DNA from: an uncultured Eubacteriales bacterium
GTDB taxonomy: Bacteria > Bacillota > Clostridia > Oscillospirales > Oscillospiraceae
Length of the DNA stretch: 5,735 bases
Assembly (NCBI GenBank): GCA_900554625.1
Contig: USHP01000140.1
Span: forward strand, 1-5,735
Direction: 5' to 3'
How positions within the stretch are numbered: the first letter of the stretch is position 1; every line of letters starts with the position of its first letter. Shown here piece after piece: positions 1 through 5,291 of this stretch. Made by a program: the position numbers and the translations under genes. The notes below the pieces were generated by a model, which was given only the letters and a program-made list of their open reading frames with translations, did not search any database and was not told where the DNA came from.

Positions 1-184
1 CAATATAGGTGATGCCAAAGCCGCCCTGACCCAATACCCGGCCCACCAGGTACTGCCCCTTCAGAATTGTCCCCGGCTGGAGAATATACTCCTGAAGCTG
101 CACTTTTTCCGGATCATAAGCGCACTTTTCGCAGGGATAGCTGTGGATTTTTTCCATACAACCATAACAACGGCAGGTCTGCAC
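1..184 (-). CDS. Serine/threonine protein kinase with N-terminal zinc-ribbon-like segment (5' part only; runs off the window)
   Basis: Only the first 61 codons are in the window. The kinase fold begins near residue 38 (PGTIL, then GQYLVGRVLG) and reaches the glycine-rich ATP loop GQGGFG at residues 52-57, the usual start of a Hanks-type (PknB-like) Ser/Thr kinase. Before it lies a cysteine-rich stretch with Cys at 4, 6, 9, 18 and 21 (CRCYGC, then CEKC), which looks like a small zinc ribbon. The start is a GTG at 184, because the in-frame stop TGA lies just upstream and GGAGAGGGG sits 9 bases before this GTG. An ATG six bases further upstream (at 190) is in another frame. By family knowledge such kinases phosphorylate Ser/Thr residues of cytoplasmic or membrane-associated targets. 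Catalytic loop, membrane segments and any sensor domain would lie beyond position 1, so substrate and signal are unknown. The kinase call is firm from the ATP loop and its context; the zinc ribbon is inferred from Cys spacing. Confidence 0.85.
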   Translation of the reverse strand, partial: MQTCRCYGCMEKIHSYPCEKCAYDPEKVQLQEYILQPGTILKGQYLVGRVLGQGGFGITYI

Positions 185-193
185 TGTCCATTT

Positions 194-202
194 CCCCTCT
201 CC
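194..202 (-). promoter_or_regulatory. Ribosome binding site that fixes the GTG start of the kinase
   Basis: On the minus strand GGAGAGGGG lies 9 bases before GTG at 184. No ATG in the kinase frame is available between the upstream stop and residue 10, so this site decides the non-ATG start and keeps the cysteine-rich leader in the protein. Confidence 0.7.
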
Positions 203-229
203 GCATCATATGATATATTATTTTCTTTA

Positions 230-273
230 ATAAAATCTAGGTCTATACTATCATGTTAAATCTTATTCGTCTA
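230..273 (-). promoter_or_regulatory. Probable promoter region for the kinase gene (two overlapping candidates)
   Basis: The gap between the terminator and the kinase is very AT-rich. Two minus-strand options are visible: TTAACA (254-259), 18 bases, TTTTAT (230-235); and TAGACG (268-273), 17 bases, TAGTAT (245-250), the latter preceded by TGA as an extended -10. Neither is close to consensus at both boxes, so the exact start point is uncertain. Because a terminator separates the kinase from the gene before it, the kinase needs its own promoter here. Confidence 0.35.
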
Positions 274-319
274 TATTTTCTTTCGCTTTTTGTGGAAATT
301 TATCAAAGCTCCCCGACGC

Positions 320-364
320 AAAAAAATGCGGGCAACGGAAGTCACTCCGTCGCTCGCATTTTTT
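320..364 (-). terminator. Bidirectional intrinsic terminator after the SleB-like gene
   Basis: Bases 326-339 pair with 346-359 around a 6-base loop, with one A-C mismatch and one G-U pair in a 14-position stem. The minus-strand copy is followed by seven T (320-326), placing it about 70 bases after the stop of the 436-1128 gene. The plus-strand copy is also followed by six T (359-364), so it can stop transcription from both sides. Confidence 0.85.
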
Positions 365-435
365 CTCCAATTTCAATTACGGTTTACAAAATCTCACCAG
401 AAAATCATCCGTAGAATCCGGAAATTCTCTGTTCC

Positions 436-1128
436 TTAGTATATGGTCTTTTCATTCCATTTCTGACCGGCTGCTACACTGAATTCATCCCGGACGGTAA
501 TGGAACCGTCGTTGTTCAAAACGAACCACAGCATGTCCGAATCCAGCGGCCGCAGACCTCCCTGGGCTTTTGTTTCCAAAACCTGCTCCGCCAGTTTGTA
601 AGTATTGTCCGAATAGCCCATATTTTCGTTATACCCCTGCCACTGGTTGGGTCTGGAAATTTCTTCCAGCAAGCTCTTTCCGTATCCATTGGCCTGGTCT
701 TCCGAACGGTTGATGGCGACCCACATAATGATAATCTTCACATTGTCAGACCGTCCATTTCCCACCGTATCTGCCAATCTTGCCAGGGCTTCCGCCTCCT
801 GGTTCACCGGCGCCACCGTGGCAACGGTAGGCTCCGTCTGGGCAACCACCTCGTCTGCCGGTGCAGTTGCGGCTACCGTTTCCTCCATTGCCAGCAGCTG
901 CTCCTTCAGCGCTTTCTTCTGCTGCCCGCTCACGGCAATCACCAGAATCAGCACCAGCAGAATCACCGGAGACCACAGCCGCACATCGTAATACCACCGC
1001 ACGTCTGCTCCGAAATTCTTGACAAAGTTGGTAAGGTAATCATTGATACCTTGTTTTCTGACTCTTCGTCTCGGATTCACGCTGTTGTCCGTGATCGGCT
1101 GTTCCTTTTCCAGCTGTTCCTGTTCCAT
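436..1128 (-). CDS. Membrane-anchored protein with degenerate SleB/CwlJ-like hydrolase domain
   Basis: This 230-residue protein has a charged cytoplasmic N-terminus (1-50, with the basic patch RRRVRK at 20-25), one membrane helix at about 52-68 (LWSPVILLVLILVIAVSG), a short coiled or linker stretch rich in Ala, Thr, Val and Glu (70-112), then an extracytoplasmic domain (about 113-230). The last part resembles the cell-wall hydrolase family of SleB/CwlJ: LARLAD at 115-120, the AINR motif at 138-141, and ISRPNQW at 157-163 where the family has a Q/R-P-x-Q-F motif. The family's usual catalytic Glu in the EARGE motif is absent; an ungapped comparison from memory puts Val122 there. It may therefore bind rather than cut peptidoglycan. 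The ATG start is supported by AAGGAG (1137-1142) at 8 bases spacing. The promoter is at 1313-1341 and the terminator at 320-364, so the gene is monocistronic. The domain assignment is by motif only and should be treated as probable. Confidence 0.75.
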   Translation of the reverse strand: MEQEQLEKEQPITDNSVNPRRRVRKQGINDYLTNFVKNFGADVRWYYDVRLWSPVILLVLILVIAVSGQQKKALKEQLLAMEETVAATAPADEVVAQTEPTVATVAPVNQEAEALARLADTVGNGRSDNVKIIIMWVAINRSEDQANGYGKSLLEEISRPNQWQGYNENMGYSDNTYKLAEQVLETKAQGGLRPLDSDMLWFVLNNDGSITVRDEFSVAAGQKWNEKTIY

Positions 1129-1306
1129 GATTCAATCTCCTTACTTTTCTACAATTTTGCATTGCTTTCGAACAATCCCAAACGCGACTTTTTACGGCTT
1201 GTCCGTGGCTGACGCACTTTGCAATGAGACAGCAGTTTTCTGCAGTCTCAAACAGTTAACATAATTTGCGTTATTCGCAACCTTTTTTGTGAAAAACCGT
1301 AACTTT
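1129..1306 (-). other. Long structured 5' leader of the SleB-like gene
   Basis: About 178 bases lie between the predicted start point (near 1306) and the ATG at 1128. I see no ORF of note here but several paired elements: a 5-bp hairpin at 1266-1280 (TTGCG/CGCAA); a 10-bp hairpin at 1225-1250 with one internal mismatch and a 4-base loop; a hairpin near 1162-1177 (ATTGTT, CGAA loop, AGCAAT); and a 6-bp long-range pairing of 1297-1302 with 1192-1197 (TTACGG/CCGTAA) that would enclose the first two. There is no T-run after them, so no terminator is present. It does not match any riboswitch consensus I can recall, including cyclic di-GMP, cyclic di-AMP and T-box. It may be a cis-regulatory RNA or simply a folded untranslated region. 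Confidence 0.4.
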
Positions 1307-1312
1307 TCAAAC

Positions 1313-1341
1313 ATTATACATCAATTTACAGAATGTGTCAA
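1313..1341 (-). promoter_or_regulatory. Perfect consensus sigma-A promoter for the SleB-like gene
   Basis: On the minus strand TTGACA (1336-1341) is separated by exactly 17 bases from TATAAT (1313-1318). Both boxes match the housekeeping consensus at all six positions. Transcription should start near 1306 and run into the gene at 1128. This argues for strong vegetative expression unless the leader represses it. Confidence 0.9.
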
Positions 1342-1491
1342 TGTTGAGGACTGTCGCAATATGTCTACTTGCGTCTTGTTTTGGCGCAAGGCTCAAAAAT
1401 AGAAATATGTAAGCCACATCTTGTCCCCCGGCTTCGCTCCGGGAAGCGCCCCCACCATACCGGTACTCTGCCGCCAAATTATCCGCGCGCA
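1342..1491 (-). other. Stretch without a recognisable gene beside the sigK break
   Basis: After the sigK fragment stops, no reading frame on either strand resembles the missing part of a sigma factor or a recombinase. The minus-strand frames contain short open stretches without a ribosome binding site. A small GC hairpin (CCCGG/CCGGG, about 1427-1443) and several CGCAA/TTGCG half-sites (1355-1359, 1369-1373, 1385-1389) are present. If sigK is interrupted by an element, this would be the element's terminal sequence; otherwise it is intergenic DNA joined by a deletion. Confidence 0.4.
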
Positions 1492-1689
1492 TTATCCCTT
1501 CTTCATAATGTGCGCCACCAGACGCAGGTTCCGTTCGATCAGAATATTCCGTGCTTCCAGATCCCCCTGCTGTGCCAGTGCCAGATAATGTCTTTCCTCC
1601 TCTTCGCTCAATGGCTTCGGGAAAGAACCGGTATTCAGCTGCAGCGAATACAGCAATGTGCTCAACATCAGCCAGGCCGCTGTTAGCAT
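1492..1689 (-). CDS. sigK: N-terminal fragment of sporulation sigma factor SigK (split or truncated gene)
   Basis: The 65-residue product begins with a hydrophobic stretch (1-20), as in pro-sigma-K, where it holds the inactive precursor at the membrane until cleavage. It continues with FPKPLS (23-28), [15 protein letters not shown] (29-43) and [16 protein letters not shown] (45-60), the conserved entry into sigma region 2. The family is about 230-240 residues long; here it ends in MKKG and a TAA at 1492-1494, so the rest of region 2 (the DLISIGTIGL block) and regions 3 and 4 are missing. No other frame continues the homology, so this is not a single frameshift. The start has GGAGG (1699-1703) 9 bases upstream. 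By family knowledge SigK directs late mother-cell transcription, and in some Bacilli and Clostridia the gene is interrupted by the skin element and rejoined by a serine recombinase during sporulation. Whether this is such a split gene or a dead remnant cannot be decided here. Sigma-E would be the next best match, but the leader and FPKPLS favour SigK. Confidence 0.8.
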   Translation of the reverse strand: MLTAAWLMLSTLLYSLQLNTGSFPKPLSEEEERHYLALAQQGDLEARNILIERNLRLVAHIMKKG

Positions 1690-1698
1690 AAGCCATCA

Positions 1699-1703
1699 CC
1701 TCC
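1699..1703 (-). promoter_or_regulatory. Ribosome binding site of the sigK fragment
   Basis: GGAGG followed by TG on the minus strand, 9 bases before the ATG at 1689. It selects this start over the longer overlapping minus-strand frame that opens at 1792, which has no well-spaced site. Retention of a good site argues that the 5' end of sigK is not decaying. Confidence 0.7.
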
Positions 1704-1799
1704 AAGGCTACTGTATTCGCCATTGCCCGTCCTTTTTCCAAAGGTTGGGAAATCATCAGGCAATCGGCAAGGTATTTTTTCGATTTCCCCATTTTCCTC

Positions 1800-1828
1800 T
1801 TGCTTTTTCTCCCATGATCCGGTATAAT
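1800..1828 (+). promoter_or_regulatory. Promoter for the MATE gene
   Basis: TTGCTT (1800-1805), 17 bases, then a perfect TATAAT (1823-1828). Transcription would start near 1835, giving a leader of about 98 bases before the ATG at 1933. It lies upstream of and divergent to sigK. Confidence 0.7.
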
Positions 1829-1871
1829 ATTTGGCGCTGATTCCCCATCGAATGAATAAGTAGTTTCACAA

Positions 1872-1916
1872 CTCTGCGTTTTTCTGTGCCCGTAGAACAG
1901 AACGCAGGGTTTTTTT
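1872..1916 (+). terminator. Intrinsic terminator inside the MATE leader (candidate attenuator)
   Basis: Bases 1872-1878 pair with 1903-1909 (one G-U) and 1882-1887 pair with 1897-1902, with a TTT bulge at 1879-1881 and a 9-base loop. Seven T follow (1910-1916). It lies after the promoter at 1800-1828 and before the ribosome binding site at 1923-1928, with no plus-strand gene upstream to terminate, so it should cut off most MATE transcripts unless relieved. A three-codon ORF (ATG 1852, codons Asn and Lys, TAG 1861-1863) ends 8 bases before the stem; it has no obvious Shine-Dalgarno. The hairpin is clear; the attenuation role is inferred. Confidence 0.75.
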
Positions 1917-1932
1917 CTGTTTAGGAGGCAAT

Positions 1933-3279
1933 ATGAAACAAACGCAAAATAATATGGCGTCCGGGCATCCCCTGGCGCTGCTGCTGAAAATGTCCGTACC
2001 CATCATGATTTCCATGACGGTGCAGTCCCTGTACAACATCGTCGACAGTATTTTCGTCGCCCGATTGGGAAATGAAGCCCTGTCCGCAGTCTCTCTGGTG
2101 TACCCGCTGCAAAACATCATTCTTGCCATTGGCGTGGGTTTTGGTGTGGGCGTGTGCTCCATTGTATCCATGGACTTAGGCTCCCAGAATGCGGAGAATG
2201 CCAACCGGGCCGCATCCACCGGTATGTTTTTGTCCTTTGTCCACACCCTGATTTACACCCTGGTTGGACTGCTCATCGCCGGCCCCTTCCTGAAAATGTT
2301 CACCAATAACCCCAACACCTATGCTATGGGCCTGAGCTATGCCAATATCGTCATTGCCTGCTCCTTTGCCCAGATTCTGCAAATTACCTTTGAAAAAATC
2401 TTCCAGGCCCTGGGGCGGATGGTGGAAGTGATGCTGCTTCTGGGTGTGGGTGCCGTCATCAACATCATTCTCGACCCCATCTTTATTTTTGGTCTGCTGG
2501 GCTTCCCCGCCATGGGCGTGGCCGGTGCCGCTTTGGCTACGGTCATTGGACAAATCGTGGCTCTGCTCTTTTATGTAGTGGTGTACCTGAAGAGAAAGGG
2601 CGGCATTGAACTATCCCTGAAGAACATCCATTTTGACAAAACCATGCTCAAGCGGATGTACAGCATCGGCATCCCTTCCGCCATTATGATTGCCCTGCCA
2701 TCTTTGATCGTCGGTGCCCTGAACGCCATTTTGCTGGTATTCTCGGAGCTGTATGTGGCAGTTTTGGGCCTGTACTTCAAATTGCAGACCTTCATCTATT
2801 TCCCTGCCAGCGGCATTATCCAGGGTGTTCGGCCTTTAATCAGCTATAACTACGGTGCCAGGGAGAACAAGCGGGTCTACCGGTTCATCCATCTTTCCCT
2901 GGCCATTGTCACCGGCATTATGGCGTTGGGCACCCTGGGGTGTGAACTCTTCCCCCAGCAGATTCTGCGGCTGTTCAATGACGATCCCGCTTTGCTGGAA
3001 GGCGGCGTCAGCGCACTGCGGATCATCGCTCTGGGTTTTCTGTTTTCCGGCGTTTCCGTGGTGTACGCCGGTGTGTTCGAAGCACTGGGCAAAGGCAGAG
3101 AGTCTTTGCTGATTTCCCTGATCCGCCAGGTGATTGTGCTGATTCCCCTGAGCTATCTGCTGTCTTTGGTATGGGGCGCCACCGGCGTGTGGCTGGCCTT
3201 CCCCATTGCGGAGCTTTGCGGCTGCCTGATGTCCTGGTATCTGAACAAAACCGCAGTCAAAACTGCGCTGCAAGCATAA
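1933..3279 (+). CDS. MATE-family multidrug/cation efflux transporter (MepA/DinF-like)
   Basis: This 448-residue integral membrane protein has the usual length and layout of MATE exporters: twelve hydrophobic segments in two six-helix halves, near residues 13-36, 51-77, 96-115, 132-152, 165-188 and 193-217 in the first half, then six more from about 240 to 440. Typical family features are SVPIMISMTVQSLYNIVDSI near the start of helix 1, the D/E-x-IFVARLGNEALSAVS stretch after it, and GIIQGVRPLISYNYGARE in the second half. By family knowledge it exports drugs or metabolites in exchange for Na+ or H+; the substrate cannot be read from sequence. AGGAGG (1923-1928) precedes the ATG with a short 4-base gap, which is tight but the next Met (residue 8) has no better site. 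Expression is probably controlled by the terminator in its leader. It stands alone, ending in the terminator at 3281-3319 against a convergent gene. Confidence 0.93.
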   Translation: MKQTQNNMASGHPLALLLKMSVPIMISMTVQSLYNIVDSIFVARLGNEALSAVSLVYPLQNIILAIGVGFGVGVCSIVSMDLGSQNAENANRAASTGMFLSFVHTLIYTLVGLLIAGPFLKMFTNNPNTYAMGLSYANIVIACSFAQILQITFEKIFQALGRMVEVMLLLGVGAVINIILDPIFIFGLLGFPAMGVAGAALATVIGQIVALLFYVVVYLKRKGGIELSLKNIHFDKTMLKRMYSIGIPSAIMIALPSLIVGALNAILLVFSELYVAVLGLYFKLQTFIYFPASGIIQGVRPLISYNYGARENKRVYRFIHLSLAIVTGIMALGTLGCELFPQQILRLFNDDPALLEGGVSALRIIALGFLFSGVSVVYAGVFEALGKGRESLLISLIRQVIVLIPLSYLLSLVWGATGVWLAFPIAELCGCLMSWYLNKTAVKTALQA

Positions 3280-3280
3280 A

Positions 3281-3319
3281 AACCGCCGGCTGGAGTAATT
3301 CCAGCCGGCGGTTATTTTT
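3281..3319. terminator. Shared bidirectional terminator between convergent MATE and MBL genes
   Basis: Bases 3281-3294 pair perfectly with 3300-3313 (14 bp, GC-rich core) around GTAAT. A T-run follows on the plus strand (3315-3319) and five T on the minus strand (complement of 3278-3282). It starts right after the MATE stop and two bases before the other gene's stop, serving both. Confidence 0.95.
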
Positions 3320-3320
3320 G

Positions 3321-4931
3321 TTATGCGTTTTTCCACTTGTCGATAAGGCTTCGGATCTGGGCGGTAAGTTTGGCATTTTCCTTGTTGGTTCTGCCCCGGC
3401 GGGTGCGCACCAGCGCCAGCAGCTCCTCTGCCGCCGCCACCAGTTCCCCGTAAACCTGCTTGGCCCGCTGGCCGCCTTTGAAAGCTGCCTCCCGGTCAAT
3501 CTTCACACCTTCGGTGTAGGTCGTCAGCTTTCCGGTGAGCAAATCATATTCCGTGCCGCTGTAGGGTGCCTCCGCATTGTAGCCCATGGCAAGCAGCGTG
3601 GTGCGGAAGGCTTCGCAGCTGCTGTCATCACCGTGGTTGACAAACACCATGCCGGGTTTTTCCCGGAATCCTGCCAGCCAGTTGAGCAGTCCGTCCTTAT
3701 CCGCATGGCCGGAGGTGCCGTGGAGCATAGCAATTTCCGCATGTACTGCGATATCCTCGCCGAAGAGCTTTACATTTTTCACGCCGGACTGCAGTTTCTG
3801 TCCCAAAGACCCTTCCGCCTGATAGCCTACGAAAAGGATGATGCTTTCCTTGCGCCACAGGTTATGCTTCAGGTGGTGCCGGATTCGTCCGGCTTCACAC
3901 ATGCCGCTGGCGGAAAGAATGACCTTGGGTTCCGGATTTGTGTTAATCAAAATGGATTCTTCCGAGGTAACCGACAGCGTCAGCCCCTGGAACCACAGTG
4001 GGTTGATTCCCTGGTTCAGCACCGCCCGGGTTTCCTCGTCAAAGTTGCTGCTGTCACATTGCAGGAAAATTCCCGTAGCCTCCACCGCCAGAGGGGAGTC
4101 CACATACACCGGGAAGTTGGGGTGTCCCGTCACCAGTCCCCGCTGCTTGATTTCCCGGATGGCGTAGAGCATTTCCTGGGTTCTGCCCACAGCGAAAGAG
4201 GGAATCACCAGATTGCCGCCCCGATCCAGGGCCCGCTGGATACACTCCGCCAGCTCCAACACCACGTCACCGCGCTGCTTTTCGTGGTAGCGGTCACCGT
4301 AAGTGGATTCAATTACCAGATACTGGGTCGAATCAATGGGTTTGGGGTCATTGAGCAGAGGCTGATTGATATTGCCCACGTCACCGCTGAATACGATTTT
4401 CCGGGTCTCAGTCCCCTCCGTCAGCCACAATTCGATTGCCGCCGACCCCAGCAGGTGGCCAATATCGGTCATGCGGATATCAATTCCCTCCGCCACCCGC
4501 AGCACCTGCCCATACTGGCAGGGCCGCAGCAGCTTGATGGCCGCCATGGCATCGACCATGGTGTAGGTCGGTTCCACCAGCGGCTCACCGGCCCGCTCCG
4601 CTTTCCGGCTGCGCCACTGCGCTTCCGACTCCTGGATGTGAGCAGAGTCCCGCAGCATAATGTCGCACAGATTGCAGGTGGCTTCCGTAGCGTAAATCGG
4701 GCCGGAAAAACCATCCTTACACAGCTTGGGCAGCATACCGGAGTGGTCAATGTGGGCGTGGGTCAGAAACACCGCTTCAATGGTGTTCGCCGCCACCGGC
4801 AAGGGCATGTTCTGGAACACATCCACGCCCTGCTCCATACCGCAGTCCACCAGGTAGTACCGCCCGCCCACTTCCAGCAAGGTACAGCTGCCTGTTACTT
4901 CGTGGGTCGCGCCGATGAATTGGATTTTCAT
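3321..4931 (-). CDS. MBL-fold/beta-CASP RNA-metabolising hydrolase (CPSF-73-like ribonuclease)
   Basis: The 536-residue product carries the full metallo-beta-lactamase metal site: THAHIDHSG with His58, His60, Asp62 and His63, His159 (GHLLGS) and Asp184 (FSGDVG). The beta-CASP insertion follows (about 205-400) with ESTYGDR (208-214), YVDSPLA (276-282) and ILSASGMCEAGR (338-349). The RNA-specificity (RMMBL) part has GTSGHAD with His409 and VNHGD with His433. This is the architecture of bacterial CPSF-73 homologues such as Thermus TTHA0252, cytoplasmic zinc-dependent endo/exoribonucleases. A charged helical tail (about 480-536) goes beyond the core and may be an oligomerisation or RNA-contact region. 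The reading frame is open back to 5033, but the ATG at 4931 is chosen because GGAGG (4940-4944) lies 8 bases before it and MKIQFIGATHEVTGSC is the family's usual start. All metal ligands are present, so it should be active; the RNA target is unknown. Confidence 0.93.
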   Translation of the reverse strand: MKIQFIGATHEVTGSCTLLEVGGRYYLVDCGMEQGVDVFQNMPLPVAANTIEAVFLTHAHIDHSGMLPKLCKDGFSGPIYATEATCNLCDIMLRDSAHIQESEAQWRSRKAERAGEPLVEPTYTMVDAMAAIKLLRPCQYGQVLRVAEGIDIRMTDIGHLLGSAAIELWLTEGTETRKIVFSGDVGNINQPLLNDPKPIDSTQYLVIESTYGDRYHEKQRGDVVLELAECIQRALDRGGNLVIPSFAVGRTQEMLYAIREIKQRGLVTGHPNFPVYVDSPLAVEATGIFLQCDSSNFDEETRAVLNQGINPLWFQGLTLSVTSEESILINTNPEPKVILSASGMCEAGRIRHHLKHNLWRKESIILFVGYQAEGSLGQKLQSGVKNVKLFGEDIAVHAEIAMLHGTSGHADKDGLLNWLAGFREKPGMVFVNHGDDSSCEAFRTTLLAMGYNAEAPYSGTEYDLLTGKLTTYTEGVKIDREAAFKGGQRAKQVYGELVAAAEELLALVRTRRGRTNKENAKLTAQIRSLIDKWKNA

Positions 4932-4966
4932 ACATGACACCTCCAGCAGTAGGATTCTATAGATAT

Positions 4967-4995
4967 AGTATAGCACGCTTTCCCCATGCGAACAA
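4967..4995 (-). promoter_or_regulatory. Promoter for the MBL/beta-CASP nuclease
   Basis: On the minus strand TTGTTC (4990-4995), 17 bases, TATACT (4967-4972), with TGC directly before the -10 as an extended element. The start point would be near 4960, giving a short leader of about 30 bases. It is divergent to the promoter of the ruvC pair. Confidence 0.7.
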
Positions 4996-5108
4996 GAGAG
5001 CATCCATGAAGGAATCGTAAAATATCCCGGCAATTTTTGCCCCTTTCTCCCAAAAACAGGAATTGTCCCGAAAGTTTGAAAAACGCTCTAGGAATTTTGA
5101 AACAAATG

Positions 5109-5117
5109 TGCTATGAT
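5109..5117 (+). promoter_or_regulatory. Extended -10 promoter for the small membrane protein and ruvC
   Basis: TGC followed by TATGAT (5112-5117) forms an extended -10. At the 17-base distance the -35 (TAGGAA, 5089-5094) is poor; a better-looking TTGAAA at 5097-5102 is only 9 bases away and unusable. Transcription would begin near 5124. This leaves almost no leader, so the start point may be slightly different, or the promoter may be further upstream. Confidence 0.45.
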
Positions 5118-5138
5118 ATCCGGTAGAGGTGAAATTTC

Positions 5139-5291
5139 ATGGAAACAACCCCCGAAAAGGATACGCCCCAGGAACCCCAGCCCTACGTTCCCCGGCCTGC
5201 CTGGCAGGTATGGGCCGCCAGAGCGGGGCTGGTTCTGGTTTTAATACTTGTGGTCATTCAGATTCTGTCCATTGCCAGAGGTGGCCTGTAA
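5139..5291 (+). CDS. Small single-TM protein of unknown function, translationally coupled to ruvC
   Basis: A 50-codon gene preceded by AGAGGTGA (5125-5132) at 6 bases spacing. The product has an acidic, proline-rich N-terminus (residues 1-20, including PQEPQPYVPRP), a Trp/Arg interface (AWQVWAARAG, 21-30) and one hydrophobic helix (about 31-45) ending in ARGGL. By the positive-inside rule the Arg residues at both ends make the topology ambiguous. I do not recognise a family. Its stop TAA shares the A with the ruvC ATG (TAATG at 5289-5293), so the two are very likely co-transcribed and coupled in translation. That coupling, a good ribosome binding site and a promoter upstream support it as a real gene despite its size. 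Confidence 0.7.
   Translation: METTPEKDTPQEPQPYVPRPAWQVWAARAGLVLVLILVVIQILSIARGGL

Noticed and set aside
1708..1735. Possible sigma-E type -10 (AATACAGT on the minus strand) for sigK
   Set aside because: It resembles the sigma-E -10 but there is no matching -35 at the required distance, and the start point would fall on the ribosome binding site. Not strong enough to annotate.
1307..1792. 161-codon minus-strand frame overlapping the sigK fragment
   Set aside because: It has no well-spaced ribosome binding site, no recognisable domain, and it overlaps sigK out of frame and runs into the promoter of the next gene. The sigK frame explains the conserved residues.
3171..4937. 588-codon open frame on the plus strand opposite the nuclease gene
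   Set aside because: It is a shadow of the beta-CASP gene: no ribosome binding site, it begins inside the MATE gene, and its product is low-complexity in His, Gln and Arg with no family motif, while the minus-strand frame has complete catalytic motifs.
4932..5033. Upstream extension of the nuclease to the ATG at 5033
   Set aside because: The extra 34 residues cover the promoter and ribosome binding site and have no resemblance to the family N-terminus; the ATG at 4931 has GGAGG at 8 bases.
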